Below are positions 21,272 to 30,697 of a stretch of 64,000 nucleotides of DNA, piece by piece; within the stretch, counting starts at the first letter, position 1, and each line of letters opens with the position of its first letter. Source of the stretch: Gammaproteobacteria bacterium (lineage in GTDB: Bacteria > Pseudomonadota > Gammaproteobacteria > SZUA-229). Under the pieces are notes generated by a model. It saw only the letters and a program-made list of their open reading frames with translations. It made no database searches and was not told where the DNA came from. Both the position numbers and the translations under genes were made by a program. The stretch covers positions 1 to 64,000 of the forward strand of contig JABDRN010000100.1 of assembly GCA_013041745.1 (NCBI GenBank). Direction: 5' to 3'.

Positions 21272-23527
21272 GTGGAGAAAAAGATGTCAAAAATAATAAA
21301 CAACAAAACGAATGGGCAAAACATGAACGTTTCAAGGCACACCATAGCTATGGGCAAATATATCTTACAGACGTTGTCACTGTTCTGCTTGCTAAGCACA
21401 CTGGCATTTGCAAATGTTACTCCGGCAACCGGTACTTCGACTAACAGTATCGAGAGCGTGCAATATTCTTCATTAACCGGCAACCGCATACAGATCAGTC
21501 TGGAGCTAAGTAACGAGGCTGTAACACCGCTAAGCTTCACCATCGATAACCCAGCACGTATCGCTTTTGATTTTGAGAATACAGCAAGCAAACTACCCAA
21601 GCGCTCGCAACCAATCGGTATCGGTATCGCCCAGTCAATTACCACCATTTCGACCAAAACTAAAACACGTGTTATTCTAAATTTGACCGAGGTAGTCCCT
21701 TACCAGGTGACTACCCAGGGCAAGAATGTATTAATAACGTTAGATAGTGAATCAACTGGAACAGGCTTTGAGGCCAATACAGCGTCTGCCGCTGCCGCTG
21801 CTCCTGGAACAGCCAGATTCTCAAACAATCCTCGTGGTATAGAAAATATCGATTTCAGACGCGGTGAAGCCGGGGAAGGCAGAGTCGTTGTCAAACTGAC
21901 TGATGCCAATATCCCGATGGATATCAGCGAAGAGTTCGGCAAGGTCGTGATCAAGTTCCTCGGCATCAGAATACCGGATGAATTAAGACAGACGCTTGAC
22001 GTGCTCGACTTCGCAACGCCAGTCAAGTCGGTGAGCAGCTTCGAAGAAGACGACAATGTCCGTGTCGAGATCGAACCTGTCAGCAGTGACTTCGAGCATG
22101 TTGCCTACCAGGCAAACAATATATTTACTATCGAACTCAAACCGATCAGTAAGGAAGAACTTGAAGAAGTTAAAAAGGAAAAGTTTGGTTACACCGGTGA
22201 ACGGCTGTCACTCAATTTCCAGGATATTCCAGTACGTGCAGTGCTACAGCTGATCGCAGACTTCACCAGCCTCAATGTCGTAGTCAGTGACTCCGTTGAC
22301 GGCAACCTGACCTTACGCCTGAAGAATGTACCATGGGATCAGGCGCTCGACATCATCCTGAAAGCCAAAGGTTTATCCAAGCGTGAATCCGGTACTGTGA
22401 TGATGATCGCACCGAGTGAAGAGATCGCAGCGCAGGAGAAGATTGACCTGGAAGCACAGCAGTCAATTACAGAGCTCGCCCCTATCAGAAGTGCATTCTT
22501 TACCATCAACTTTGCTAAAGTAACTGAATTAGCTGCATTATTTAGCGGTGGCGGCGGTGGTGGAGACGGTGAAGAGGGTGCCCCCGTGTCTGCTGGTATC
22601 CTCAGCCCACGAGGCAGTGTGATCGTCGATGAACGCACCAACACTCTTATCGTAAAAGATACCGAAGAGGTCATTTCCGAGATTCGCCGTACACTAAAAC
22701 AGCTGGATATCCCGATCCGCCAGGTAATGATCTCTTCACGCATCGTTATCGCTCAGGATGAGTTCACCAAAGAACTGGGATCTCGTTTCGGCGTCACCAA
22801 GGCTGCAACAAACAGTAGCGGCTTCGGTGTAACCACCGGTACCTTTGAAGGCGCAGACAGTATCGCATCAAGCGGCCTAGATAATATCAACACTACTGGT
22901 TCTCCTGAACCCTTTATTCTACCAAGTGGTGTTAATGCGACAGACCGCCTCAACGTTAACCTGGCTACAGCCGGCGCTGCTGCTGGTAGCCTGGCATTTG
23001 CGGTATTGAGTGGCAGTTCACTGATCGACCTCGAGATATCCGCCCTGCAGGCAGAGAATGAAGGTGAGGTTATATCGAGCCCGCGAGTCGTTACTGCCGA
23101 TCGGCATGAAGCCTATATCGAACAGGGTGTAGAGATCCCCTACCTGTCAGCCTCATCGAGCGGTGCCACACAGGTCGAATTTAAAAAAGCCGTATTAAGT
23201 ATCGTAGTCACCCCTCAGATCACACCGGATGACCGCGTCATCATGGATCTTGCAGTCAACAATGATACTGTCGGCGATATTTTCGCAGGCATCCCGAGTA
23301 TCGATACTCGTGAAGTCAGCACCCAGGTATTAGTAAATAATGGAGACACCGTGGTACTCGGTGGTATCTATCAGCAGATCACGCGTGATGAAGTTGATAA
23401 AGTGCCTTTCCTCGGTGATATACCATTGATCGGTTATTTCTTTAGACACACACTGGAAAGCGACGAAAGACGGGAGTTGCTTGTATTTGTTACACCTAAA
23501 ATCCTTAAAGATGCTCTCTCACTTTAG
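21272..23527 (+). CDS. pilQ: Type IV pilus secretin PilQ
   Basis: AMIN-like N-terminus; secretin C-terminus KVPFLGDIPLIGYFFR, ELLVFVTPKI. Confidence 0.96.
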   Translation: MEKKMSKIINNKTNGQNMNVSRHTIAMGKYILQTLSLFCLLSTLAFANVTPATGTSTNSIESVQYSSLTGNRIQISLELSNEAVTPLSFTIDNPARIAFDFENTASKLPKRSQPIGIGIAQSITTISTKTKTRVILNLTEVVPYQVTTQGKNVLITLDSESTGTGFEANTASAAAAAPGTARFSNNPRGIENIDFRRGEAGEGRVVVKLTDANIPMDISEEFGKVVIKFLGIRIPDELRQTLDVLDFATPVKSVSSFEEDDNVRVEIEPVSSDFEHVAYQANNIFTIELKPISKEELEEVKKEKFGYTGERLSLNFQDIPVRAVLQLIADFTSLNVVVSDSVDGNLTLRLKNVPWDQALDIILKAKGLSKRESGTVMMIAPSEEIAAQEKIDLEAQQSITELAPIRSAFFTINFAKVTELAALFSGGGGGGDGEEGAPVSAGILSPRGSVIVDERTNTLIVKDTEEVISEIRRTLKQLDIPIRQVMISSRIVIAQDEFTKELGSRFGVTKAATNSSGFGVTTGTFEGADSIASSGLDNINTTGSPEPFILPSGVNATDRLNVNLATAGAAAGSLAFAVLSGSSLIDLEISALQAENEGEVISSPRVVTADRHEAYIEQGVEIPYLSASSSGATQVEFKKAVLSIVVTPQITPDDRVIMDLAVNNDTVGDIFAGIPSIDTREVSTQVLVNNGDTVVLGGIYQQITRDEVDKVPFLGDIPLIGYFFRHTLESDERRELLVFVTPKILKDALSL

Positions 23528-23563
23528 ATAACTACCTGATATTTAGGTAAGGAAGAAACAGAC

Positions 23564-24280
23564 ATGAACAACCGCTTTTTAATGATCGCCCCCCTGCTGG
23601 CCAGCAGCACATTATTCCTGGCTGGCTGCAGTGATGACAACAGCGAATTTGAAACGCCTAATTTATCTGACGCGCCAACAAATGCAGGCCTGGTCTCACA
23701 AAAAAACCTGTCTATACTGTCAGAAGACGTACAACCGCCAATATTTGACCCCTTGACCGGCACTGCGACTGATACTTCATTGACTATCACTGTCAAAGTC
23801 GGTGACCGCAATAACCAGTTACTCACTGACGCGCATACCGTCTTTTTTGCCACCGAATGGGGATTAATCGAACCTAGTTGTATTACAGAAAATGGCATCT
23901 GCACAGTCACCTGGCAAACATCATTCGGCGGACCTAACCCTGTGAACAACCGCACAACCATTACCGCCTGGACGCTGGGTGAAGAGAGTTTCACTGACAC
24001 TAACGGTAATGGAGTATTTGATGATTCAGATACGACTTTCGATGACCGTGAAGAACCTTTTATAGATATCAACGAAAGCGACAGCTTCGATACCGGCGAA
24101 GGGGTGATCGATGTGGTTAACGGTAACGACCCAACGGGCGCTAACGGCGTGCATGATATCGGTGATTCTTTATTGAACAGCCCTAGCTGCACTCATAGTT
24201 CTCTATGTAGCCCGAGAACCACTTCTTATATCTGGACAGATATCGCTTTAGAGATGGATGGGCCGCCTACAGTACCCTGA
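23564..24280 (+). CDS. Uncharacterised lipoprotein with Ig-like region and DxNxNGxFDDSD-type acidic repeats
   Basis: Lipobox LFLAGC; TDTNGNGVFDDSDTTFDDREEPFIDINESDSFDTGEG. Confidence 0.8.
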   Translation: MNNRFLMIAPLLASSTLFLAGCSDDNSEFETPNLSDAPTNAGLVSQKNLSILSEDVQPPIFDPLTGTATDTSLTITVKVGDRNNQLLTDAHTVFFATEWGLIEPSCITENGICTVTWQTSFGGPNPVNNRTTITAWTLGEESFTDTNGNGVFDDSDTTFDDREEPFIDINESDSFDTGEGVIDVVNGNDPTGANGVHDIGDSLLNSPSCTHSSLCSPRTTSYIWTDIALEMDGPPTVP

Positions 24281-24295
24281 TATTTCTGTTATGCT

Positions 24296-24338
24296 AAGCG
24301 ACCTGCGCTTTTCTCCAAAAGCCGGGTCGCTTTTTTTG
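24296..24338 (+). terminator. Rho-independent terminator between lipoprotein gene and aroK
   Basis: aagcgacc ... gggtcgcttttttt. Confidence 0.85.
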
Positions 24339-24345
24339 TGCCCGT

Positions 24346-24870
24346 ATGAAATTTATGTCGAATCAAAATAACATCTTCTTAATCGGTCTGATGGGTACCG
24401 GCAAAACCACTGTCGGCCGCCAGCTATCGCGTAAATTAAAGATGGACTTTTACGACAGCGACCGTGTCATAGAGGAGCGCACCGGAGCTGATATCCCGCT
24501 GATCTTCGAAAAAGAAGGGGAAGCAGGCTTCAGGAAACGTGAAGCCGATATCATCGACGAACTCACACAGAAAAAAAATATCATCCTCGCTACCGGTGGC
24601 GGCGCAGTATTAGATAGTGAAAACCGCAACCACCTGATCAACCGGGGCACGGTGTTCTACCTGAAAAGCAACCTGAAAACTTTGATCGACCGAACCAGCA
24701 AGGATAAGAACAGGCCCCTGCTGCATGCAGACGAGCCTGCTGAAGACATCCTCAAACGCCTGCTAGAAGAACGCGGTCCGCTTTATGAAGCTACTGCAGA
24801 TTACACCATCGAAACAGCCAACAACTCGATTCACAGCGTGATTCAGGCTATCATTAAGTCTCTAAAATAG
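24346..24870 (+). CDS. aroK: Shikimate kinase (alternative start at 24358)
   Basis: IFLIGLMGTGKTTVGRQL; ILATGGGAV. Confidence 0.95.
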   Translation: MKFMSNQNNIFLIGLMGTGKTTVGRQLSRKLKMDFYDSDRVIEERTGADIPLIFEKEGEAGFRKREADIIDELTQKKNIILATGGGAVLDSENRNHLINRGTVFYLKSNLKTLIDRTSKDKNRPLLHADEPAEDILKRLLEERGPLYEATADYTIETANNSIHSVIQAIIKSLK

Positions 24871-24887
24871 ATTGAACTCAATAAATA

Positions 24888-25979
24888 ATGACCACACTCA
24901 CCGTTGAACTCGGCGAACGCAGTTATCCGATCTATATCGGCGACAAACTGCTCGGACAGGATGACCTGTTAAAGCAACATATACCAGGCAATAGCGCCCT
25001 TATCGTCAGCAATGAGACCGTCGCTCCGCTGTATCTAGATAAAGTCCAGTCCATGCTGTCCGGACTAAAAACCGAATCGGTGATACTGCCCGATGGCGAA
25101 CAGTACAAGAACCTGGAAGTTTTAAACAAGATCTATGATAGCTTGCTGCGCAACCGTTTTGACCGAAACTCCACCATCATCGCACTGGGTGGGGGTGTTG
25201 TCGGCGACATGGCAGGTTTTGCAGCGGCCAGTTACCAGCGCGGTGTACACCTGATCCAGATACCTACCACCCTGTTATCCCAGGTCGATTCATCTGTTGG
25301 TGGCAAGACAGGCGTCAACCATGCCCTGGGCAAGAATATGATCGGTGCGTTTTATCAACCTAAAGCCGTTATTGCTGATACCGATACATTAGACACCCTG
25401 CCCGATCGTGAGTTAAGCGCCGGTCTCGCAGAGGTTATCAAATACGGCCTGATCTCTAACCCAGAGTTCTTCGACTGGCTGGAGATCAATATGCAGGCCC
25501 TGCTATCGAGGGACAGAGCGGCATTGAGCCATGCTATCGAAGTCTCCTGCCAGAGCAAAGCCGATATCGTCGCCGCCGATGAACGCGAGAGCGGCAAGCG
25601 CGCCCTGCTCAATCTCGGCCATACCTTTGGCCACGCTATAGAAAACGGCATGGGATATGGTGAATGGCTGCATGGCGAAGCAGTAGGCGCCGGCATGTGT
25701 ATGGCAGCAGTGATGTCTAATCAGATGGGCTGGATGAGCGATGAACACATGCAAAGAACGTTCAAGCTTATCGAACAGGCAAAACTGCCCTGTAAAGCGC
25801 CCGCCTCCATGAGCGCTGATAAATTTCTCGAGCTGATGTCAGTTGATAAGAAAGTACTGGATGGAGTACTGCGCCTGGTATTGATGAAAGGTATCGGCAA
25901 GTCAGTGGTAACTGATGATTACACACTGGACGACCTGAAAAAAGCCATACAACACTCCATTGCAGCCCGAGACTTGTAG
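24888..25979 (+). CDS. aroB: 3-dehydroquinate synthase
   Basis: [33 protein letters not shown]. Confidence 0.97.
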   Translation: MTTLTVELGERSYPIYIGDKLLGQDDLLKQHIPGNSALIVSNETVAPLYLDKVQSMLSGLKTESVILPDGEQYKNLEVLNKIYDSLLRNRFDRNSTIIALGGGVVGDMAGFAAASYQRGVHLIQIPTTLLSQVDSSVGGKTGVNHALGKNMIGAFYQPKAVIADTDTLDTLPDRELSAGLAEVIKYGLISNPEFFDWLEINMQALLSRDRAALSHAIEVSCQSKADIVAADERESGKRALLNLGHTFGHAIENGMGYGEWLHGEAVGAGMCMAAVMSNQMGWMSDEHMQRTFKLIEQAKLPCKAPASMSADKFLELMSVDKKVLDGVLRLVLMKGIGKSVVTDDYTLDDLKKAIQHSIAARDL

Positions 25980-25988
25980 AACGGGATA

Positions 25989-27179
25989 ATGATCATGAAC
26001 AGCAGCTACAGTGGACGATTAGTATCATATGCATGTAATGACATGCGTTCATACGGACGCATGCATGAAGAGACACATCCGACTTACCGCAATGAATATC
26101 AACGCGATCGTGACCGCATCATTCACTCTGCTGCATTCAGACGACTGGAATACAAGACCCAGGTATTCGTAAACCACGAGGGCGACCTGTTCCGTACCCG
26201 TTTAACGCATTCGCTCGAAGTCGCACAGATAGCTCGCAGTATCGCACGAGAGTTACAGCTGCATGAAGACCTGAGTGAAGCGATAGCGCTCGCCCATGAC
26301 CTCGGTCATACACCTTTTGGCCATGCCGGGCAGACAGCGCTAAACGACTGCATGAAAGATTTTGGCGGTTTCGAACACAATATCCAGTCGTTGCGCGTTG
26401 TCGACAAGCTGGAACAGAAATATGCCGACTTCAATGGCCTCAACCTGACATTTGAGACACGTGAAGGCATCCTGAAACACTGCGCCATGAGTAATGCAAA
26501 AGATCTCGGCGATGTAGGCAAACGCTTTCTCGAGAAAACCCAGCCCAGCCTGGAAGCACAGCTGACCGACCTGTCTGATGAAACCGCTTACAATAATCAC
26601 GATATAGATGACGGCATTCGTTACGGTCTGATCAACATCGATGAGCTGTTGAATATTGAACTATTCCGTACTCAGTACGACATCGTCAACAAGCAATATT
26701 CCAGTCTCGACGATAAGAAACTTATTCACGAGATCATACGTCGCATGATCAATGTGATGGTGGTCGACCTGATCGATACCTCGAGGCAGAATATTGCAGA
26801 TGCAGGCCTGAATACCGTCGAGGATGTACGCAATCAGGGACAGAAAATTATGGCTTTCAGTAAAGAGATGAGTGAGAAAAAACTCGAGTTGAAACAGTTC
26901 CTTCGCAGAGAACTGTACCAGCACTACCGCGTACATCGCATGACCAAAAAAGCGGCGGATGTTATCGAAGCCCTGTTTAATGCCTTCATGGACGATTTGA
27001 AGATCTTACCTAGCGAAGCTTTGGAGCACTGTAATATACTCAAAGACAGACATGGTGAGAGAGGCATCGCACGTGGCATTTCAGACTATATCGCAGGCAT
27101 GACTGACCGTTACGCCATCGTTGAATTTGAAAGGATATTCAATCCGCGACAGCTATCATTCGTCAATCTGCACCCTTAA
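25989..27179 (+). CDS. dgt: Deoxyguanosinetriphosphate triphosphohydrolase-like protein
   Basis: DRDRIIHSAAFRRLEYKTQVF, TRLTHSLEVAQIAR, AHDLGHTPFGHAG (HD domain). Confidence 0.93.
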   Translation: MIMNSSYSGRLVSYACNDMRSYGRMHEETHPTYRNEYQRDRDRIIHSAAFRRLEYKTQVFVNHEGDLFRTRLTHSLEVAQIARSIARELQLHEDLSEAIALAHDLGHTPFGHAGQTALNDCMKDFGGFEHNIQSLRVVDKLEQKYADFNGLNLTFETREGILKHCAMSNAKDLGDVGKRFLEKTQPSLEAQLTDLSDETAYNNHDIDDGIRYGLINIDELLNIELFRTQYDIVNKQYSSLDDKKLIHEIIRRMINVMVVDLIDTSRQNIADAGLNTVEDVRNQGQKIMAFSKEMSEKKLELKQFLRRELYQHYRVHRMTKKAADVIEALFNAFMDDLKILPSEALEHCNILKDRHGERGIARGISDYIAGMTDRYAIVEFERIFNPRQLSFVNLHP

Positions 27180-27186
27180 AAAAGTC

Positions 27187-28929
27187 GTGGCAGGTCTGAT
27201 CCCACAAAATTTTATCGATGACCTGATCTCACGTAGTGATATCGTCGAGGTCATCAACGCGCGTGTTCCACTGAAAAGAAAAGGCAAGGAATACACTGCG
27301 TGCTGCCCCTTCCATAACGAGAAAACGCCTTCGTTCACCGTCAGCGAAAGCAAGCAATTCTATTACTGTTTTGGTTGTCATGCCAAAGGGAATGTCATCG
27401 GTTTCCTTATGGACTACGAACACCTGAGTTATGTAGACGCCATCGAATCACTGGCAGCAGATCAGCATCTCGACGTACCTCACGAAGAAGATAGCCGCTC
27501 ACATCAACAGCGACAGGAAAAACAGCCTCTTTATGATATATTGAAACAGGCCAGCGATCTTTTCCAGCAGCAGCTTAAGACATCCCAGCGTGCTATCGAC
27601 TACCTGAAACAACGTGGCTTGAGTGGTGAGATCGCCAGGCAATTCAAGATCGGCTATGCGCCTGAAGGCTGGGATTTTCTTGTCAGCCACCTGGGAAAGT
27701 CTAAAGACCACTTACAGGCCCTACAGAAGACCGGACTGGTAGTGATCAATGATAATAATAAGACGTACGACCGTTTTCGCGACCGCATCATCTTCCCGAT
27801 CACAGATCAGCGCGGCCGTATCATCGGCTTTGGTGGCCGTATACTCGACCAGGGTGAACCCAAATATCTGAACTCACCAGAAAATGCTGTATTCCACAAA
27901 GGCTATGAACTGTACGGGTTGTATGAGACCAAACAGGCGTTAAGGAAAATCGACCGCATCATCGTGGTGGAAGGATATATGGATGTTGTTGCCCTGGCAC
28001 AGCATGGAATCAACTATGCCGTTGCCTCATTAGGCACAGCCACAACGACCGAACAGATCCAGAAAACATTCCGTACCACGCACGAAATAATTTTCTGTTA
28101 TGACGGTGATAATGCCGGCAAGAAAGCCGCTTGGCGAGCACTGGAAAACACCCTTTCTGTCATCAGGGATGGCATGGTGGCAAAATTTCTCTTTCTACCC
28201 GAGAAGGAAGATCCCGACACTATGGTCCGCAAGGAAGGTAAAGATGCATTTGAACAACGTATCAAAAATGCCACTACTCTGTCAGAGTTCTTATTCGAAA
28301 ACCTGAAAGCTGAATCGGACATCAGTAGTAAGGAAGGCAAGGCTCTACTTGCCAGCAAAGCCAATAAATTGATTCAAAAGATGCACAACAGCCTGTTCAA
28401 AGATCTGCTGATAGAAGAACTGTCTTCACTCGTCGGCCTCAGCCAGCAGCATCTTGAATCCAGGATATCTTCCGCCGACGAAGCGAACAGACCGGTTTCA
28501 AAGACTATCAAACCAGTACGTGGCCAGCTGGTACAAAACAACAAGACACGCATAGCCATCGCATTGTTACTGCAGAACCCGTCGCTGGCATCACACTATA
28601 AAGTGCCAAATAATTTTCAGAATGCTTTTACCAAGGGACTGCCACTGCTCTACGAGTTGCAGAAGACCATCGATTCAAATCCCGAGATAAGCCCAGCAGC
28701 ACTGCTCGAACGTTTTCGCGATAGCGAACATGAAAAAGCCTTGAATATACTGTCGATGCTACAGACACCGGAAACAGATAATACTGACAATATCAAAGAA
28801 GTTTATAAAAACCTGATCGAACGATTACACTACGATGATAGAGACGAGTATTTCAACTACAAGATAAACAACAATGAACAGCTTACCGCTGAAGAGCAGA
28901 AGGAATACCTGGAACTGTGCACCAAATAA
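27187..28929 (+). CDS. dnaG: DNA primase (GTG start at 27187; ORF-track start 27121 overlaps dgt)
   Basis: (V/M)AGLIPQNFIDDLISRSDIVEVI; zinc finger CCPFHNEKTPSFTVS; VVEGYMDVVAL toprim. Confidence 0.95.
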   Translation: MAGLIPQNFIDDLISRSDIVEVINARVPLKRKGKEYTACCPFHNEKTPSFTVSESKQFYYCFGCHAKGNVIGFLMDYEHLSYVDAIESLAADQHLDVPHEEDSRSHQQRQEKQPLYDILKQASDLFQQQLKTSQRAIDYLKQRGLSGEIARQFKIGYAPEGWDFLVSHLGKSKDHLQALQKTGLVVINDNNKTYDRFRDRIIFPITDQRGRIIGFGGRILDQGEPKYLNSPENAVFHKGYELYGLYETKQALRKIDRIIVVEGYMDVVALAQHGINYAVASLGTATTTEQIQKTFRTTHEIIFCYDGDNAGKKAAWRALENTLSVIRDGMVAKFLFLPEKEDPDTMVRKEGKDAFEQRIKNATTLSEFLFENLKAESDISSKEGKALLASKANKLIQKMHNSLFKDLLIEELSSLVGLSQQHLESRISSADEANRPVSKTIKPVRGQLVQNNKTRIAIALLLQNPSLASHYKVPNNFQNAFTKGLPLLYELQKTIDSNPEISPAALLERFRDSEHEKALNILSMLQTPETDNTDNIKEVYKNLIERLHYDDRDEYFNYKINNNEQLTAEEQKEYLELCTK

Positions 28930-28932
28930 AGT

Positions 28933-28960
28933 TTGACATCGGTCAATATAGATGGATAAT
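28933..28960 (+). promoter_or_regulatory. Sigma-70-like promoter in the dnaG-metK intergenic region
   Basis: TTGACA (28933-28938), 16-nt spacer, gATAAT (28955-28960). Confidence 0.6.
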
Positions 28961-28966
28961 AACTGC

Positions 28967-29081
28967 CCATCAGCGCTAATTTGCCTCAGATTGCGAGCGC
29001 TTTATAAATTCTGCTAAAGCGAGTTTCGAAACCAAAGAACATCGAAAACCCGTTTTAGCAATAGCTTGAACGGGTTTTTTT
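28967..29081 (+). ncRNA. Candidate small RNA or metK leader/attenuator
   Basis: About 115 nt between a promoter-like sequence and a terminator; internal agcgct...agcgct and tgctaaa...tttagca stems. Confidence 0.4.
29045..29081 (+). terminator. Rho-independent terminator
   Basis: aaaacccgtt (29045-29054) / aacgggtttt (29069-29078) followed by T run. Confidence 0.88.
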
Positions 29082-29082
29082 A

Positions 29083-29334
29083 TGCCCATGGATGGGCGGT
29101 ATGTCGCAAAGAGCCAGGGATGGCGATGCGACGATGCCCATGGATGGGTGGACAGATATTTGCTCCTGCAATATCTGCACTTCCACCATCCGTGGCGGTC
29201 GTATGTCGCAAAGAGCCAGGGATGGCGATGCGACGATACCCATGGATGGGCGGACAGATATTTGCTCCTGCAATATCTGCACTTCCACCATCCGTGGTGG
29301 TCGTATGTCGCAAGGAGCCAGGGATGGTGGTGTA
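29083..29334. repeat. 102-bp tandem repeat (two full copies plus partial flanking copies), hairpin-rich
   Basis: Copies start gtatgtcgca at 29099, 29201, 29303 (period exactly 102); the two full copies differ at 3 positions, all transitions. Confidence 0.95.
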
Positions 29335-29396
29335 AATATATCCGTATAAAAATTTAACAATGCAGGCCATCGCTTGCTTTAATGAAAGGTTTAAAC

Positions 29397-30554
29397 ATGA
29401 GTAGTCACCTATTTACATCCGAATCCGTTTCAGAAGGTCATCCTGATAAAGTCGCTGACCAGATCTCAGACGCCGTACTCGATGCCATCTTCAAACAGGA
29501 TACCAGGGCACGGGTTGCCTGTGAAACCATGATCAACACCGGCATGGTGGTAATCGCTGGCGAAATAACCACATCAGCCTGGGTCGATATGCAGGAAGTG
29601 GTCAGAAACACGATCAAGGAGATCGGTTATAACAGCTCAGAGATGGGCTTTGACTATGCCTCTTGCGCTGTGATCACCTCGATAGACAAACAGTCTGCCG
29701 ATATCGCTGCCGGCGTCGATGAGTCATCTGACCACGAACAGGGCGCTGGTGACCAGGGCCTGATGTTCGGCTATGCCAGCAACGAGACAGATGTTCTCAT
29801 GCCCGCGCCGATCACCTATGCGCACCGCCTGGTAAAACGCCAGGCCGAGTTGCGCAAGAATGGCACCCTGCCCTGGTTGCGCCCCGATGCCAAGAGCCAG
29901 GTTACTTTCCGTTATGAAGATGACAAGCCAGTGGCTATCGACGCGGTGGTTTTATCGACTCAGCACGATCCCGATATCAAATACGAAACCCTGCGTGAAG
30001 CTGTGATCGATGAGATCATCACACATGAGCTGCCCGATCACTGGATCAGCAAAGACACAAAATTCCACGTCAATCCGACCGGTATATTTGTTATCGGCGG
30101 CCCAGTGGGTGACTGTGGCCTGACTGGTCGTAAGATCATTGTTGACACCTATGGCGGTATGGCACGCCACGGTGGCGGCGCTTTCTCCGGCAAGGACCCA
30201 TCTAAAGTTGACCGCTCGGCCGCCTATGCAGGCCGTTATGTCGCTAAAAATATCGTTGCTGCAGGCCTCGCAGAAAAATGTGAGATCCAGGTTTCCTATG
30301 CCATCGGTGTAGCTGAGCCGACATCGATATCGATCCAGACATTTGGCACCGGCAAGGTATCAGATGATAAAATCGTGGAACTTATTCGCGAACACTTCAA
30401 TCTAAAGCCTCGCGGAATCGTAGAAATGCTGGATTTATTGCGGCCTATCTATGGTAAAACAGCAGCTTATGGCCACTTTGGACGTGAAGACGAGCAATTT
30501 AGCTGGGAAAAAACCGATAAAGCGGATGCATTGAGGGCCGCTGCTGGGATATAA
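29397..30554 (+). CDS. metK: S-adenosylmethionine synthase
   Basis: [57 protein letters not shown]. Confidence 0.97.
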   Translation: MSSHLFTSESVSEGHPDKVADQISDAVLDAIFKQDTRARVACETMINTGMVVIAGEITTSAWVDMQEVVRNTIKEIGYNSSEMGFDYASCAVITSIDKQSADIAAGVDESSDHEQGAGDQGLMFGYASNETDVLMPAPITYAHRLVKRQAELRKNGTLPWLRPDAKSQVTFRYEDDKPVAIDAVVLSTQHDPDIKYETLREAVIDEIITHELPDHWISKDTKFHVNPTGIFVIGGPVGDCGLTGRKIIVDTYGGMARHGGGAFSGKDPSKVDRSAAYAGRYVAKNIVAAGLAEKCEIQVSYAIGVAEPTSISIQTFGTGKVSDDKIVELIREHFNLKPRGIVEMLDLLRPIYGKTAAYGHFGREDEQFSWEKTDKADALRAAAGI

Positions 30555-30566
30555 TTCGCAAACTAT

Positions 30567-30667
30567 TTCTGAGGAGCGCTGCAACAGACACCGGTCAAAC
30601 CCGAAAACTGTCAGGCTCAGAAGCAAGAATCCTTTTCTGTTAGGGTATCTTTTTAACAACGGCGCTC
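30567..30667 (+). promoter_or_regulatory. SAH (S-adenosylhomocysteine) riboswitch upstream of ahcY
   Basis: P1 ttctgag (30567-30573)/ctcagaa (30616-30622); GAGGAGCGCTGCAAC core; GTCAGGCTC; pseudoknot gagcgc (30574-30579)/gcgctc (30662-30667) within AACGGCGCTCAT. Confidence 0.92.
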
Positions 30668-30697
30668 ATTTCTTTAATTTTAGATTAGGAGATGAGC

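Noticed and set aside
23524-24192. 222-aa minus-strand ORF opposite the pil-linked lipoprotein
   Set aside because: The plus-strand protein has a lipobox and SD context; the antisense ORF has neither.
29083-29334. Possible CRISPR array
   Set aside because: Units are contiguous and near-identical over all 102 bp, with no variable spacers and no cas genes.
29055-29370. Five overlapping ORFs (89-101 aa) on both strands
   Set aside because: Artifact of a 102-bp tandem repeat whose period is a multiple of three; no plausible start context or family.
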